Source: Actinomadura harenae
Lineage (GTDB): Bacteria > Actinomycetota > Actinomycetes > Streptosporangiales > Streptosporangiaceae
Direction of reading: 5' to 3'
NCBI RefSeq assembly: GCF_003696215.1
Contig: NZ_RFFG01000060.1
Span: forward strand, 1-48,694
Length of the DNA: 48,694 bases
Position 1 is the stretch's first letter. Each line of letters starts with the position of its first letter. This document shows, piece after piece, positions 27,563 through 35,997 of this stretch. Position numbers and translations under genes: made by a program. The notes below the pieces were generated by a model. The model saw nothing but the letters and a program-made list of their open reading frames with translations, made no database searches and was not told the DNA's origin.

Positions 27563-27615
27563 CTGACCCCGGCTCGTCGGGCCCTTGCGCGCGGGGGGGT
27601 GTCGGGTGGGGTCAG
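27563..27615. terminator. Possible long-loop terminator between menD and the phosphatase
   Basis: CTGACCCC (27563-27570) pairs with GGGGTCAG (27608-27615) across a G/C-rich 37-nt loop that has internal pairing potential. It lies in the 109-nt gap between convergent genes and just overlaps the phosphatase stop. Confidence 0.3.
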
Positions 27616-28439
27616 TCGAGGAGGCGGGAGCGGAGGGCGCCGGTGTCCTCGGCGGTCCAGCCGTGTCCGTGGAGCCAGGCGGCGGTGCCGCCGAGGTCCT
27701 CGTCCACGTGGGCGAGGAACCGCTCCATGATCACCGCGTGGGGGTGGTGGCTGTCGGCGGGGCGTGAGTCGATGTCGGCGGCGTAGGTGGTGCTGGAGCG
27801 CAGGCGGGCGAGGATCGCGTCGATGCGTTCGCCGGTCTGGGCGTAGTCGGCGATGATCGCCTCGCGGGTGACGCCGGTGATCTCCAGGGCGAGGGCGCAG
27901 ACGACGCCGGTGCGGTCCTTGCCGGCGGCGCAGTGCACCAGGGACGAGCCGTCGGTGCGGGCCATGACGCGCAGGGCCGCGATGATCGAGTCGGCGCGTT
28001 CGCTCAGGTAGCCGCGGTAGGCGATGACCGAGCGGCGTTCGTGTTCGGGGTCCTGGTCGCCGGTCTGCCACGGCAGGACCTTGTCCATGTCGACTGTGCC
28101 CGCGTCTGTGCCCGCGTCCCCGTCGCCGGTGGTGTCGCCGGGGCCGATGCGGCCGTTCTCGGTGAACAGGGACAGGTGGTGCAGGGTCACCGAGGGGACG
28201 CGGGTGAGCGGGCCGGGGCCCTCGAGCCGGACCTCGGCGTCGCTGCGCAGGTCGATGATGTTCTTCAGCTCGTAGTCGTCCACCAGGACGCGGATGTCGG
28301 TGACGGTGAGTTCCTGCAGGTTGTCGGCGCGCAGGACGCGTCCTCTGCGGGTGGCGCGCCCGTCCGTGGTGGGCAGGCCGCCCAGGTCCCGGGCGTTGAC
28401 CGCCCCTTCCAGCCCGATCCACCGAGTGCGCTCGCTCAT
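27612..28439 (-). CDS. Tyrosine-protein phosphatase (dual-specificity-like)
   Basis: 275 aa. The CX5R signature is HCAAGKDRTG (Cys about residue 168), with the extended KDRTG form of bacterial Y_phosphatase3/MptpB-like enzymes. The N-terminal GLEGAVNARDLGGLPTTDGR and DLRSDAEVRLEGPGP are also typical. These enzymes remove phosphate from tyrosine, and some from Ser/Thr or phosphoinositides. No signal peptide is seen, so it is probably cytosolic. CCTATAGG lies 11-18 nt before the ATG and might be part of a -10 region for a short leader. The target is unknown. Confidence 0.93.
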   Translation of the reverse strand: MSERTRWIGLEGAVNARDLGGLPTTDGRATRRGRVLRADNLQELTVTDIRVLVDDYELKNIIDLRSDAEVRLEGPGPLTRVPSVTLHHLSLFTENGRIGPGDTTGDGDAGTDAGTVDMDKVLPWQTGDQDPEHERRSVIAYRGYLSERADSIIAALRVMARTDGSSLVHCAAGKDRTGVVCALALEITGVTREAIIADYAQTGERIDAILARLRSSTTYAADIDSRPADSHHPHAVIMERFLAHVDEDLGGTAAWLHGHGWTAEDTGALRSRLLD

Positions 28440-28727
28440 GACTTGTCACCCTATAGGGCGTTGTTGACGGCGTCTTGGGGTGGGGTTGGCACGAACGCGC
28501 GCCGGGGGCCCAGCACCACCCCGGTTCCGGGAGGCAACCCTCCTGACCGCGACGGCCGCGGCGGCCAGGGTGGAGACCACGGGGACGCAGGTCGGACCGC
28601 GGGGTCACAGGCCCCCACGGCATGAGACCCGCGGGGGATCACCGGGATGGCTCTTCAGGGGGGAGACCGCCCGGCCCGCGGATCCGTACCGTCCCCGGTA
28701 ATGGATCTCCGTGGTGAGGAGTACGTC

Positions 28728-29882
28728 GTGACGATGACCGAACCGGCCCTGGGCGCGAGCCCCGAGGCCCTCGGCCCGCCCGCCCCCCAAGGGGACACCC
28801 GCGGCGCGGGCGGGGAGCCCGGCCCGGGACCGGCCGGCCACCCCGAACACGGCCGCCCCGAACACGGCAGGCGCGCCGGACGGGCCGGGCGGGTCGCCAG
28901 CGACTTCGGGCCGCTCGCACGACGCGTCCGCGAGGCGGGCCTGCTGGAACGCCGCCGCGGCTACTACACGCGGGCGGTGACGCTGAACCTCGCCGCGACC
29001 GCCGCCCTGTGGGCCGCGGTCGCCTGGTGGGGGACGTCCTGGTGGGCGCTGCTGCTCGCCGTCCCCCTCGCGCTGACCTCGACCCGCCGCGCGTTCCTCG
29101 GACACGACGCCGGGCACCGGCAGATCGCCGCCTCACCCCGCGCGAACCGGCTCCTCGGCCTGCTCCTGGGCAACCTCGGCCTGGGCCTCGGCTACGGCTG
29201 GTGGAACGACAAGCACAACCGGCACCACGCCAACCCCAACCACGTCGACAAGGACCCCGACGTCGGCGAGGGCGTCCTGGCGTGGACGCGGGAGCAGGCG
29301 GCGCGGCGCCGCGGCCCCGGCGCCTGGGTGATCGCGCACCAGGCATGGCTGTTCTTCCCGCTGCTGCTCCTGGAAGGCCTGAACCTGCAGGCCAACAGCG
29401 TCCTGTTCCTGCGGGGGAAGGCGCGCCGCGAGCAGCTGGTCGAGGGCGTCCTGCTCACCGCGCACCTGGCCGCCTACCTGGGGCTGGCGTTCACGCTGCT
29501 GTCGCCGGGGAAGGCGGTGCTGTTCCTGGCCGTCCACCAGGGCCTGTTCGGGCTGCACCTGGGATCGGCGTTCGCGCACAACCACAAGGGCATGGCGATG
29601 CCCGGCCCGGGCGACCGGTGGGACCACCTGCGGCGGCAGGTCCTCACCTCCCGCAACGTGCGCGGCGGGCCCGTCCCCGACTACCTGCTCGGCGGCCTCA
29701 ACTACCAGATCGAGCACCACCTGTTCCCCAGCGTCGCCCGCCCGCACCTGCGGCGCCTGCAGCCGCTCGTCCGCGAGCACTGCGCCCGCGTCGGCCTGCC
29801 CTACACCGAGACCGGCGCGTACGCGTCCTACCGGGAGGCCCTGGCGCACATGAACGACGTCGGCGCGCCGCTGCGGTCCTGA
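28728..29882 (+). CDS. Acyl-lipid/acyl-CoA fatty-acid desaturase
   Basis: 384 aa from the GTG at 28728 with GAGGAG 6 nt upstream; earlier ATGs at 28701 and 28734 are less well placed. A Gly/Pro-rich tail (about 1-55) precedes the membrane domain. The three histidine boxes are GHDAGH, NDKHNRHHANPNH and QIEHHLFPSV, which bind the di-iron centre. The third box (QxxHH) resembles front-end/linoleoyl-CoA-type and mycobacterial DesA3-type enzymes. Four TM helices flank the boxes. It introduces a double bond into a fatty acyl chain at the membrane. An electron-donor gene is not adjacent. Confidence 0.94.
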   Translation: MTMTEPALGASPEALGPPAPQGDTRGAGGEPGPGPAGHPEHGRPEHGRRAGRAGRVASDFGPLARRVREAGLLERRRGYYTRAVTLNLAATAALWAAVAWWGTSWWALLLAVPLALTSTRRAFLGHDAGHRQIAASPRANRLLGLLLGNLGLGLGYGWWNDKHNRHHANPNHVDKDPDVGEGVLAWTREQAARRRGPGAWVIAHQAWLFFPLLLLEGLNLQANSVLFLRGKARREQLVEGVLLTAHLAAYLGLAFTLLSPGKAVLFLAVHQGLFGLHLGSAFAHNHKGMAMPGPGDRWDHLRRQVLTSRNVRGGPVPDYLLGGLNYQIEHHLFPSVARPHLRRLQPLVREHCARVGLPYTETGAYASYREALAHMNDVGAPLRS

Positions 29883-29906
29883 CCGCGCCCGTATCCTTGC
29901 GGGGAC

Positions 29907-30731
29907 ATGCCTGAAGGACACACCATCCACCGCCTCGCCGCCGAACACCAGCGCGTGTTCGGCGGCCGCGCCGTCACCGCCGCCAGCCCCCAGGGGCGGT
30001 TCGCCGACGGCGCCGGCCTCATCGACGGCCGCACCCTCGACACCGCCGACGCCCACGGCAAGCACCTGCTGCTGGGGTTCTCCGGCGACCTCACCGTCCA
30101 CGTCCACCTCGGGATCTACGGCACGTTCACCTTCGGGGACGCGCCCGCGCCCGCCCCGTGGGGCGCTGTCCGGCTCCGCCTGACCGGCGGCGCCGGCTAC
30201 GCCGACCTGCGCGGCCCGAACGCCTGCGAGATCCTCGAACCCGGCGCCGTCGACCGGCTCACCGCCCGCCTCGGCCCCGACCCGCTGCGCCCCGACGCCG
30301 ACCCCGGCCGCGCCTGGCGCCGCGTCCACGCCAGCCGCGTCCCCATCGGGCAGCTGCTCATGGACCAGGCCGTCATCGCCGGACCGGGCAACATCTACCG
30401 CGCCGAGGTCCTGTTCCGGCAGGGCGTCCACCCGCGCCTGCCCGGCCGTGACCTGCCCCGCGCCTCCTGGGACGCGATCTGGGACGACCTGACCCACCTC
30501 ATGGCCGACGGCGTCCGCGACGGGCGCATCGACACCGTCCGCCCCGAGCACACCCCCGAGGCCATGGGCCGCCCCCCGCGCGTCGACGACCACGGCGGCG
30601 AGGTCTATGTGTACCGGCGCGCGGGGCAGCCGTGCCTGCTGTGCGGGACCGAGGTCCGGACCGAGGTCATGGCGGGACGCAACGTGTTCTGGTGCGACAC
30701 CTGCCAACCCCTCGGCGCCCCCCGCGCCTGA
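29907..30731 (+). CDS. Fpg/Nei-family DNA glycosylase (endonuclease VIII type)
   Basis: 274 aa. It starts MPEGHTIHR: after Met removal, Pro1 is the Schiff-base nucleophile and Glu2 the general acid. The H2TH domain carries LLMDQAVIAGPGNIYRAEVL. A C-terminal zinc finger shows CLLCGT and WCDTC. The His-Thr after PEG puts it with Nei rather than Fpg, in the actinobacterial Nei2-like branch. It removes oxidised bases and nicks abasic sites in base-excision repair. It is 24 nt downstream of the desaturase. Confidence 0.95.
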   Translation: MPEGHTIHRLAAEHQRVFGGRAVTAASPQGRFADGAGLIDGRTLDTADAHGKHLLLGFSGDLTVHVHLGIYGTFTFGDAPAPAPWGAVRLRLTGGAGYADLRGPNACEILEPGAVDRLTARLGPDPLRPDADPGRAWRRVHASRVPIGQLLMDQAVIAGPGNIYRAEVLFRQGVHPRLPGRDLPRASWDAIWDDLTHLMADGVRDGRIDTVRPEHTPEAMGRPPRVDDHGGEVYVYRRAGQPCLLCGTEVRTEVMAGRNVFWCDTCQPLGAPRA

Positions 30732-30910
30732 CCATCCCCGTTCAACCCGCGGAGTGAACCGCCCCGGACCAGCCGTTCCCGGCCCGCCGGCACCCACCCC
30801 CCTCCGAGGAACCACCGGAGCCCACACCCCCCGGGAGCGGGGCCGGGTCGGGGACGTGAGGCTCGCCGAACCGGGCCAGCACGGCGTTGCAGCGACCGCC
30901 GGCGCGAACC

Positions 30911-30966
30911 CCCGCCAGCCCCCGCCAGCCCCAGCCCCAGCCCCGGCGTCGGCGTCGGCGTCGGCG
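30911..30966. repeat. Short tandem repeats in the gap after nei
   Basis: Two copies of CCCGCCAGCC (30911-30930) run into about three CAGCCC units and then about four GGCGTC units (to about 30966). Together with the recombinase remnant they occupy the 619-nt gap between nei and the TetR operator, which holds no intact gene I can support. Confidence 0.6.
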
Positions 30967-31029
30967 AGGAGATCGGCGAGGCAGGAGCCGCCGTGAGGCG
31001 GCGCCGCGGTCAGCACCTGGAACGCCCGC

Positions 31030-31267
31030 CGCGCGGGCTGGCGCGGCGCTGCTGGTCGCGAGGAGCGGATCCCCCCGGCGAGCTCCACGGCGGCCTCCAA
31101 CTCCGGCAGCTTCCTGGCGCAGGTCGAGACCTTCCCCGAGACAGAACCCGAGTGACCTGGGCCTCGCCAGGCGAGTCGAGTTGTGCGTCGAGGGACTGCC
31201 GGGCGGTCGAGGCACGGGCGTAGCCGAGACGGACGTGTCCGACCGGTTCGGCGCCGCCGCTCACCAT
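31030..31267 (-). pseudogene. Degraded serine recombinase (resolvase/invertase) N-terminus
   Basis: On the minus strand, codons from 31267 read RLGYARASTARQSLDAQLDS then TRVLS, the classic start of Tn3-resolvase/DNA-invertase proteins with the catalytic Ser in RAST. Near 31145 the match moves to another frame: VSGKVSTCARKLPELEAA, matching the family's FSEKxST...RPELE stretch. After about residue 75 the similarity fades into repeats. A one-base indel plus loss of the remaining catalytic and HTH parts make it non-functional. It marks an old mobile-element insertion at the edge of the accessory region. Confidence 0.75.
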
Positions 31268-31340
31268 CCATGGAACAACCCGGGGCGGTGCTCCACCTCA
31301 CCTCCGCCGCTCGGGCGCTCCCCGGCTCCTCCCCGGAGCC

Positions 31341-31372
31341 ACATTAATAAATGAACAGCCATTTATTAATGT
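31341..31372. promoter_or_regulatory. TetR operator (perfect inverted repeat)
   Basis: ACATTAATAAATG-AACAGC-CATTTATTAATGT: 13-bp perfect arms around a 6-nt spacer, very AT-rich. It sits 30 nt before the TetR-family start codon, so it is the probable autoregulatory site and overlaps the promoter of the TetR/DHFR-like pair. Confidence 0.85.
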
Positions 31373-31401
31373 GCTACAGTCGACCCCGAGAGGAGGAACC
31401 G

Positions 31402-31983
31402 ATGCCACGACCACGTGCCACCAGTGACGCCGACATCCTTGCCGCCACTGGGCGCGCCATCGGCGCGCACGGTCCGGGCAGGCTCACCCTGGCGCATGTC
31501 GGCGCCGAGGCGGGGGTCTCGCCGGCGACCCTGTCGCAGCGTTTCGGGTCCAAGCGGGGCCTGCTGCTGGCGTTCGCCGCGGACGCCGCCGAGCACGCCA
31601 CCGAGCCCTACCAGAATGCGCGGGCCGGGCACGAATCCCCCCTGGCGGCCCTGCACGCCGTCGCCGAGGAATTCGCCGGCCACATGTCCACCCCCGAGGA
31701 GATGGCCAACCACCTCGGCATGCTCCAACTCGACCTGTCCGATCCCGAGTTCCGCGTCCATGCCGCCGCGCACACCCGCGCGGTGGACGCCGCACTGCAA
31801 GAGCTGCTCACCGACGCCGTGAGCAAGGGCGAGCTCCCACCCGGCACCGACGTACCGCGCCTCGCCCGCGCCATCAAGATCACCACTGACGGCTCCCTGC
31901 TGCGGTGGGCCCTCACCGGCGACGGTGATCCCGCCGACCTGCTCCGCGCCGACCTTGACCACCTGATCGGGAGGACCTCATGA
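31402..31983 (+). CDS. TetR-family transcriptional regulator
   Basis: 193 aa from the ATG at 31402 with AGAGGAGGAA immediately upstream; an earlier in-frame ATG at 31351 falls inside the operator. The N-terminal HTH (about 8-55) includes RLTLAHVGAEAGVSPATLSQRFGSKRGLL. The C-terminal ligand-binding domain is all-helical and of the usual length. The perfect palindrome just upstream suggests autorepression. It overlaps the following DHFR-like gene by 4 bp, so both are co-transcribed and the neighbour is the likely second target. Confidence 0.93.
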   Translation: MPRPRATSDADILAATGRAIGAHGPGRLTLAHVGAEAGVSPATLSQRFGSKRGLLLAFAADAAEHATEPYQNARAGHESPLAALHAVAEEFAGHMSTPEEMANHLGMLQLDLSDPEFRVHAAAHTRAVDAALQELLTDAVSKGELPPGTDVPRLARAIKITTDGSLLRWALTGDGDPADLLRADLDHLIGRTS

Positions 31984-32519
31984 CCTTCAGCGCCACCGTC
32001 TTCATCGGCACCAGCCTCGACGGCTACATCGCCCGCCCCGACGACGACATCGAATGGCTGAACTCGCGCGGCGAGAAGGCCGGCGACCTCGGCTTCGACC
32101 TGGGCTTCACCGAGTTCCTCGACTCGGTCGACGCCGTGATCATGGGCCGCAACACCTACGACAAGGTCGTCGGCTTCGGCGAAGAGAACTGGCACTACGA
32201 CGGCCGCCACGTGGGCGTCCTGAGCACCACGCTGCCCGAAGACGCCGACCCGCGCATCACCGTCTACCGGGACATCGACAGCCTCCTCACCGACCTCGAC
32301 CAGCGCGGAATCAAGCATGTCTATCCCGACGGCGGACGACTCATCCAGAGCTTCATCCGCGCCGGTCGCGTCGACGCGTTCATCATCAGCATCGCCCCGG
32401 TCCTGATCGGGGCCGGCCACCGGCTCTTCGGCGAGCTGACCAAGGACATTCCGCTCCGCCTGGACTCCACCGCCGACCTCGGCGGCTTCGCCCAGCTGCG
32501 CTACACACTGGAGAAGTAG
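31980..32519 (+). CDS. Dihydrofolate reductase-like (RibD C-terminal domain) protein
   Basis: 179 aa. FIGTSLDGYIARPDDDIEWL, VDAVIMGRNTYDKVVGFGE and IKHVYPDGGRLIQSFIRAGR are the NADPH/substrate motifs of the RibD_C/DHFR-like superfamily (YyaP/YwjB type). Members reduce pyrimidine or other small substrates; many are uncharacterised. The TetR gene overlaps by 4 bp (ATGA), an arrangement seen for detoxification enzymes induced by their own substrate. Physiological role unknown. Confidence 0.9.
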   Translation: MTFSATVFIGTSLDGYIARPDDDIEWLNSRGEKAGDLGFDLGFTEFLDSVDAVIMGRNTYDKVVGFGEENWHYDGRHVGVLSTTLPEDADPRITVYRDIDSLLTDLDQRGIKHVYPDGGRLIQSFIRAGRVDAFIISIAPVLIGAGHRLFGELTKDIPLRLDSTADLGGFAQLRYTLEK

Positions 32520-32822
32520 GGGCCCACCCGGGCACCCCGGCGAAGCCGCGCGAGAACCGGCCGACGGACAGATCTCCGTCACTGCATCCCAGAGGCCGAC
32601 CCGGCCGACGGCCGCCGGGGCCCGGGGAGCGAGGAACAGCGGCGGACAGCCCCAGACCGAGACGGGGCGGCCGCCGCCGCCCCGTCGTCGACGACGGTCC
32701 AACGCGCAGCGATCCTCGCCCCCGCCGACGCGGGGAATCCCATCCGCACCATCGCCGCCGGGGTGAAGGGCCGCGTCGGCGTCGTCCACAAGACCCGACG
32801 ATGCCCCGCCAGGAACTCGCTG
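32520..32822. other. 303-nt gap without a supported gene
   Basis: The gap lies between two convergent genes. Short open frames exist, one of which reads a vaguely HTH-like stretch at about 32690-32800. There is no ribosome site, and codon usage and similarity are too weak to call a gene or an IS remnant. Confidence 0.4.
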
Positions 32823-33641
32823 TCACGGTTTGAGAGCGACGCCTGCGAACGCATCAACAGGCCGCGGCAGACCGACCTGGGTCGGCTCCGGTCGCCAAAG
32901 CGGGGTGGAGACGATGCCCGGCTCGACCAGGGTCAGTCCCTCGAAGAACCGCGACAGGTACTCGGGGGTCCGCGCGTAGTACCGATGGGCCCCGGCCTGC
33001 ACGTACAGCGTGATCGCCGCGGCGCGCGCGGTCTCGTCCGGCGCAGGCCCCGGTTGGCGGCCCAGGACGTCGGTGCCGTCGTTCAGGACCAGCCAGCTGC
33101 CCGGTGCGAGCGCGTCCACCAGCCCGGCGACGATCGTGGGCGGGTCATCCTGGTCGGCCACGTTGCCCATCACGCCCAGCAGCATGAGCGCGACCGGCCG
33201 GGACAGATCCAGATGCGCGCCCGCCTGCTCGAGCAGGCGCCGCGGGTCACGGACGTCGGCGTCGATGTAGGTCGTCGTGCCCTTGCCGGGGCCGCTGGTC
33301 AGCAGGGCGCGCGCGTGGACCAGGACGAGCGGATCGTTGTCGACGTACACCACCGTCGAGTCCGGGGCGTGCGCCTGAGCGATCTCATGGGTGTTGGGAC
33401 TGGTCGGCAGACCCGTCCCGACATCCAGGAACTGCCGCACGCCGTGCTCCTCGGCCAGGAACCGCACGGCGCGGGCCAGGAACGCCCGGCTGTGCCGCGC
33501 GATGTCGGCGATCTCCGGGAACACCGCGCGGACCTGGTCCCCGACCTGCCGGTCGATCGGGTAGTTGTCCTTTCCGCCCAGCCAGTGGTTCCAGATCCGC
33601 GCCTGATGCGGCACATCGGTGTCGATCTCCTGCGATGCCAT
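32823..33641 (-). CDS. SAM-dependent methyltransferase (DUF574/actinobacterial type)
   Basis: 272 aa from the ATG at 33641 with GGGAGG 9-14 nt upstream. Its opening PHQARIWNHWLGGKDNYPID is the signature of a large actinobacterial family of S-adenosyl methyltransferases often found beside HTH regulators. The SAM motif is FLDVGTGLPTSPNTHE and the acidic ribose-binding end is VVYVDNDPLVL. The C-terminal YYARTPEYLSRFFEGLTLVE and VEPGIVSTPLWRPE are conserved. The substrate is unknown. A decayed C-terminus of the same family is at 47600-47826. Confidence 0.92.
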   Translation of the reverse strand: MASQEIDTDVPHQARIWNHWLGGKDNYPIDRQVGDQVRAVFPEIADIARHSRAFLARAVRFLAEEHGVRQFLDVGTGLPTSPNTHEIAQAHAPDSTVVYVDNDPLVLVHARALLTSGPGKGTTTYIDADVRDPRRLLEQAGAHLDLSRPVALMLLGVMGNVADQDDPPTIVAGLVDALAPGSWLVLNDGTDVLGRQPGPAPDETARAAAITLYVQAGAHRYYARTPEYLSRFFEGLTLVEPGIVSTPLWRPEPTQVGLPRPVDAFAGVALKP

Positions 33642-33976
33642 CCGCCGATCCTCCCGCGCGGCTCCCTCCGATAGCCAGCGGCAAGGGTGAGCCGGTCCAC
33701 GTTGAGGTGCCCTTGCCAAAGAACCGACGTCACGAGCCCGCGTTCGCCAGGCCGCGCTGACCAGGGTTTCGTCAGTTTCATCACGACCCCACGTGTGCGT
33801 GCGTGCACGGGTTGTGCTCGCGGAACGCCGAACCGCGGCCGTCTCGAGGAGTCGAGTCGGCCGCCGTGCTGGGTTGCGGGGGAGAAGGGCGGGCTGGCGG
33901 CGAGGCGGTTCAGGTGCTGGGGCGGGTCATGGGGGCCTTTGGTGGTTGGGGTGCACTGGCCAGCGGTGACCTTCGC
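33642..33976. other. 335-nt gap without a supported gene
   Basis: This lies upstream of the methyltransferase and downstream of the AAA kinase, both on the minus strand. It contains GTGCGTGCGTGCACGG (33796-33811), partly self-complementary. I see no coding potential or convincing promoter boxes. Confidence 0.4.
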
Positions 33977-34537
33977 CTATTCGCCGGTGGCGAAGGCGAT
34001 GATGTCGGGCAGGGCCGGTTGGTAGCCGTCGGAGGTGTCGACGGTCAGGGTCGGCACGTCCATCGTGATCGGGCTGAAGGAAACGATGGGGCTGGCGCCC
34101 GCGGCGATGGCGTTCAGGAGTCCGGCGTCACCGTGGGCGGCTCGGTGTGCGTCGGTGGCGGCGCGTTCGGAGACCCGGGCGTGGGCGGTGCCTGCGGGGA
34201 GTTCGCAGCGGATGATGCGGATGTCGGCGGTCCCGGTGAGGCCTTCGAGGATGGGCCGCCACAGGCGGTCTTGGAAGGCGGCCTCGGCGACCGTGGTGCT
34301 TCCTGCCTTCAGCAGCGTGGTGAGCACGTCGGTGAAGGCTGCGAGCGCGGTCAGGTTGAGTGGGTCCTCGCCGCCGGGCCTGTATCCGGGTGTTGCGATG
34401 ACCAGGCCCTGCTTGATCTCGTCGCGGACGATCAGCGGGCAGCCGATCTGTGCGGCGATCTTGCGGGCCAGGGTCGTCTTGCCGCTGCCAGGAGGGCCGC
34501 TGACCACGATGAGGGTGGGTGAGGGGCTCAGGGGCAT
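33977..34537 (-). CDS. AAA-family ATPase/kinase (P-loop, AAA_33 type)
   Basis: 186 aa from the ATG at 34537; another ATG at 34561 adds eight residues and neither has a ribosome site. Walker A is VVSGPPGSGKTTLARKIA near the N-terminus. CPLIVRDEIKQGL is the substrate-side acidic loop typical of polynucleotide-kinase/chloramphenicol-phosphotransferase-like P-loop kinases. The LID-like region contains RVSERAATDAHRAAHGD. It probably phosphorylates a small molecule or nucleic-acid end; the substrate is unknown. The upstream minus-strand ORFs may belong to the same transcript. Confidence 0.85.
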   Translation of the reverse strand: MPLSPSPTLIVVSGPPGSGKTTLARKIAAQIGCPLIVRDEIKQGLVIATPGYRPGGEDPLNLTALAAFTDVLTTLLKAGSTTVAEAAFQDRLWRPILEGLTGTADIRIIRCELPAGTAHARVSERAATDAHRAAHGDAGLLNAIAAGASPIVSFSPITMDVPTLTVDTSDGYQPALPDIIAFATGE

Positions 34538-34693
34538 AGTGCAGTGTGGCATTTCAGGCATGGTCGGGCCGGTGTGCTGGTGGGGGTGTCGGGCCGGTTC
34601 TGGTCCCCGGACTCCGCGCGAAGCGGGTTGGCGGGGTCGGTGAGGTGTTTGAGCAGCAGGTTGCGGCGGCGGGCAGGTCGCGCGGGTGGATGG

Positions 34694-34874
34694 TCATGGC
34701 GCCTCGGTGCGGACGACCTGGTCGGCGTAGGCGATGCTGAGCGCGGGCACCTCCAAGGCGACACGTATGACGACCATCCGCAGCCACCGGGTGGGGAACT
34801 CGGCGGCGGGGTTCGCGGCGTGGTACTCGGCGTCGCTGCGGTACACGACCACGGCCGGGTCCGGGACGTCCATC
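34694..34874 (-). CDS. Small hypothetical protein, possibly a gene remnant
   Basis: 59 aa from the ATG at 34874 (GGGGAAG just upstream). It reads VVVYRSDAEYHAANPAAEF and RWLRMVVIRVALEVPALSIA with good third-position GC. Its stop overlaps another ATG at 34697 (ATGA), which begins MTIHPRDLPA. After that, coding character appears in a different frame (RRRNLLLKHLTDPANPLRA), so the following small gene looks frameshifted. No family recognised; the frame is open further upstream to 35137, but that part looks non-coding. Confidence 0.35.
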
Positions 34875-34935
34875 AGCTTCCCCGCGATGCCGCCGACAAA
34901 CGCGCCGGCCCGGACTTCACCCGGTTCTGGCACGT

Positions 34936-35197
34936 GTGGCGTTCCGACGACCAGCACCTCATCCTGGAATGGGAAGGGGGAGTCACCCACCGGACGGTTG
35001 TGGACCGGCTCCTGGACCCCGAAGGCGGGCTTGCGATCAACGCACCAGCTCGCCCGTGCCGCTGCGAGGTCCCCAAGCTGCTGGTGAGGGCGGGCGCAGG
35101 CACACTTGTCCGCGACGACACCTGCTTCGCCGTGCACGTCTCGGCACCCGGCGTGCGGCGGCTGTCCCTGCGGCGCCTCCTGCCCGGGGAAGAGTGA
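34936..35197 (+). CDS. Uncharacterised ORF, probably a truncated gene
   Basis: The plus strand reads WRSDDQHLILEWEGGV through RRLSLRRLLPGEE with coding-like third-position GC up to the stop at 35197. Coding character seems to begin before the GTG at 34936 (DFTRFWH), but no start with a ribosome site is present, so the 5' end is probably missing. Family not recognised. Confidence 0.3.
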
Positions 35198-35268
35198 ACT
35201 GCGGGAACGCGACCGGTTGCGCCGAAGGAGCGGTGCATCGGTTGAGGGCCGACTGGCGGCGCGGCACG

Positions 35269-35997
35269 TCAGCCGCGTTGGATCGCTTTGAGGTCCGGCA
35301 AGGTCAGTTCCTGGGTGCGGTTGGAGTGCGGGCTTGAGACCCAGGCCAGCAGGTTCGGGTCGACGTCGGGGTTGTAGGGCTGGCGAGCGATGGCGGTGTC
35401 ACGACCGTTGGAGGCGACGACCTGGTGGAGGTACTCGGCGAAGTAGCCGGGCCCTCCGCCGCGCCGCCCGACGTCGTAGCCCTGAGAGTTGGACATCGGG
35501 AGCAAAGCCAGGTCGCCGGTGCTGGTGCGGGCCCAGAACAGGCCGCTGTCTCGGTCGATGACCACCGCGGACAGAACGTCGTCAGGGCGCAGGTCCAGGG
35601 GCGCGTAGGTGAAGTAGGTCCACTGGTCGATCTGCCCGCCGACGGTCCGGTAGTGCTCGCCGACGACGGGCAAGCCGAACAGCGGGTCGGTCCAGGTCCG
35701 GCGACAGGTGCAGCCCGACCCCATCAACGCCGACGGGCTGTCGGGGTCCTCATCCACGCACGGCTGAAACAGCGAGGGCATCTTCTGGGGGTGCACCAGC
35801 GTGGTGTGCAGCGTGTCAGGCTCGCACCGCTGGAGCCTGTTCATCCACTCTCGGGAGTACATCGACGGCCGCTCGATGGAGATCGTGGCGTTCCATGCGG
35901 CCCCTGCGGCACCGTTCTGTGGCTCGGCGTACAGGACGAAGTGGAAGTAGCCCTTGGTGGGGTCGGTCAGGTTCAGGTCAGCGGCTGTGAAAGGCAT
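35269..35997 (-). CDS. Hypothetical protein, 242 aa
   Basis: ATG at 35997 with GAGAGG about 8 nt upstream. No signal peptide or TM helix, so it is probably cytoplasmic. Notable features: an acidic start (FTAADLNLTDPTKGYFHFVL), a Cys pair in GSGCTCRRTW plus two other Cys, and WTYFTYAPLDLRPDDVLSAVVID, suggesting a beta-rich fold. I do not recognise a family. Its start overlaps the end of the upstream 125-aa ORF by 20 bp, so the two are probably one operon. Confidence 0.7.
   Translation of the reverse strand: MPFTAADLNLTDPTKGYFHFVLYAEPQNGAAGAAWNATISIERPSMYSREWMNRLQRCEPDTLHTTLVHPQKMPSLFQPCVDEDPDSPSALMGSGCTCRRTWTDPLFGLPVVGEHYRTVGGQIDQWTYFTYAPLDLRPDDVLSAVVIDRDSGLFWARTSTGDLALLPMSNSQGYDVGRRGGGPGYFAEYLHQVVASNGRDTAIARQPYNPDVDPNLLAWVSSPHSNRTQELTLPDLKAIQRG

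Noticed and set aside
30911..30966. CRISPR-like array
   Set aside because: The units are 6-10 nt tandem repeats without spacers and there are no cas genes. No CRISPR array was seen anywhere in the window.
29133..31301. 722-codon minus-strand frame covering the desaturase and nei
   Set aside because: It is antisense to two well-supported genes. Only a short part near 31.1 kb has meaning, as the frameshifted recombinase remnant.
32660..32810. Possible IS630-like or HTH fragment downstream of the DHFR-like gene
   Set aside because: Only a vague helix-turn-helix resemblance over about 35 residues, with no flanking repeats or transposase motifs.
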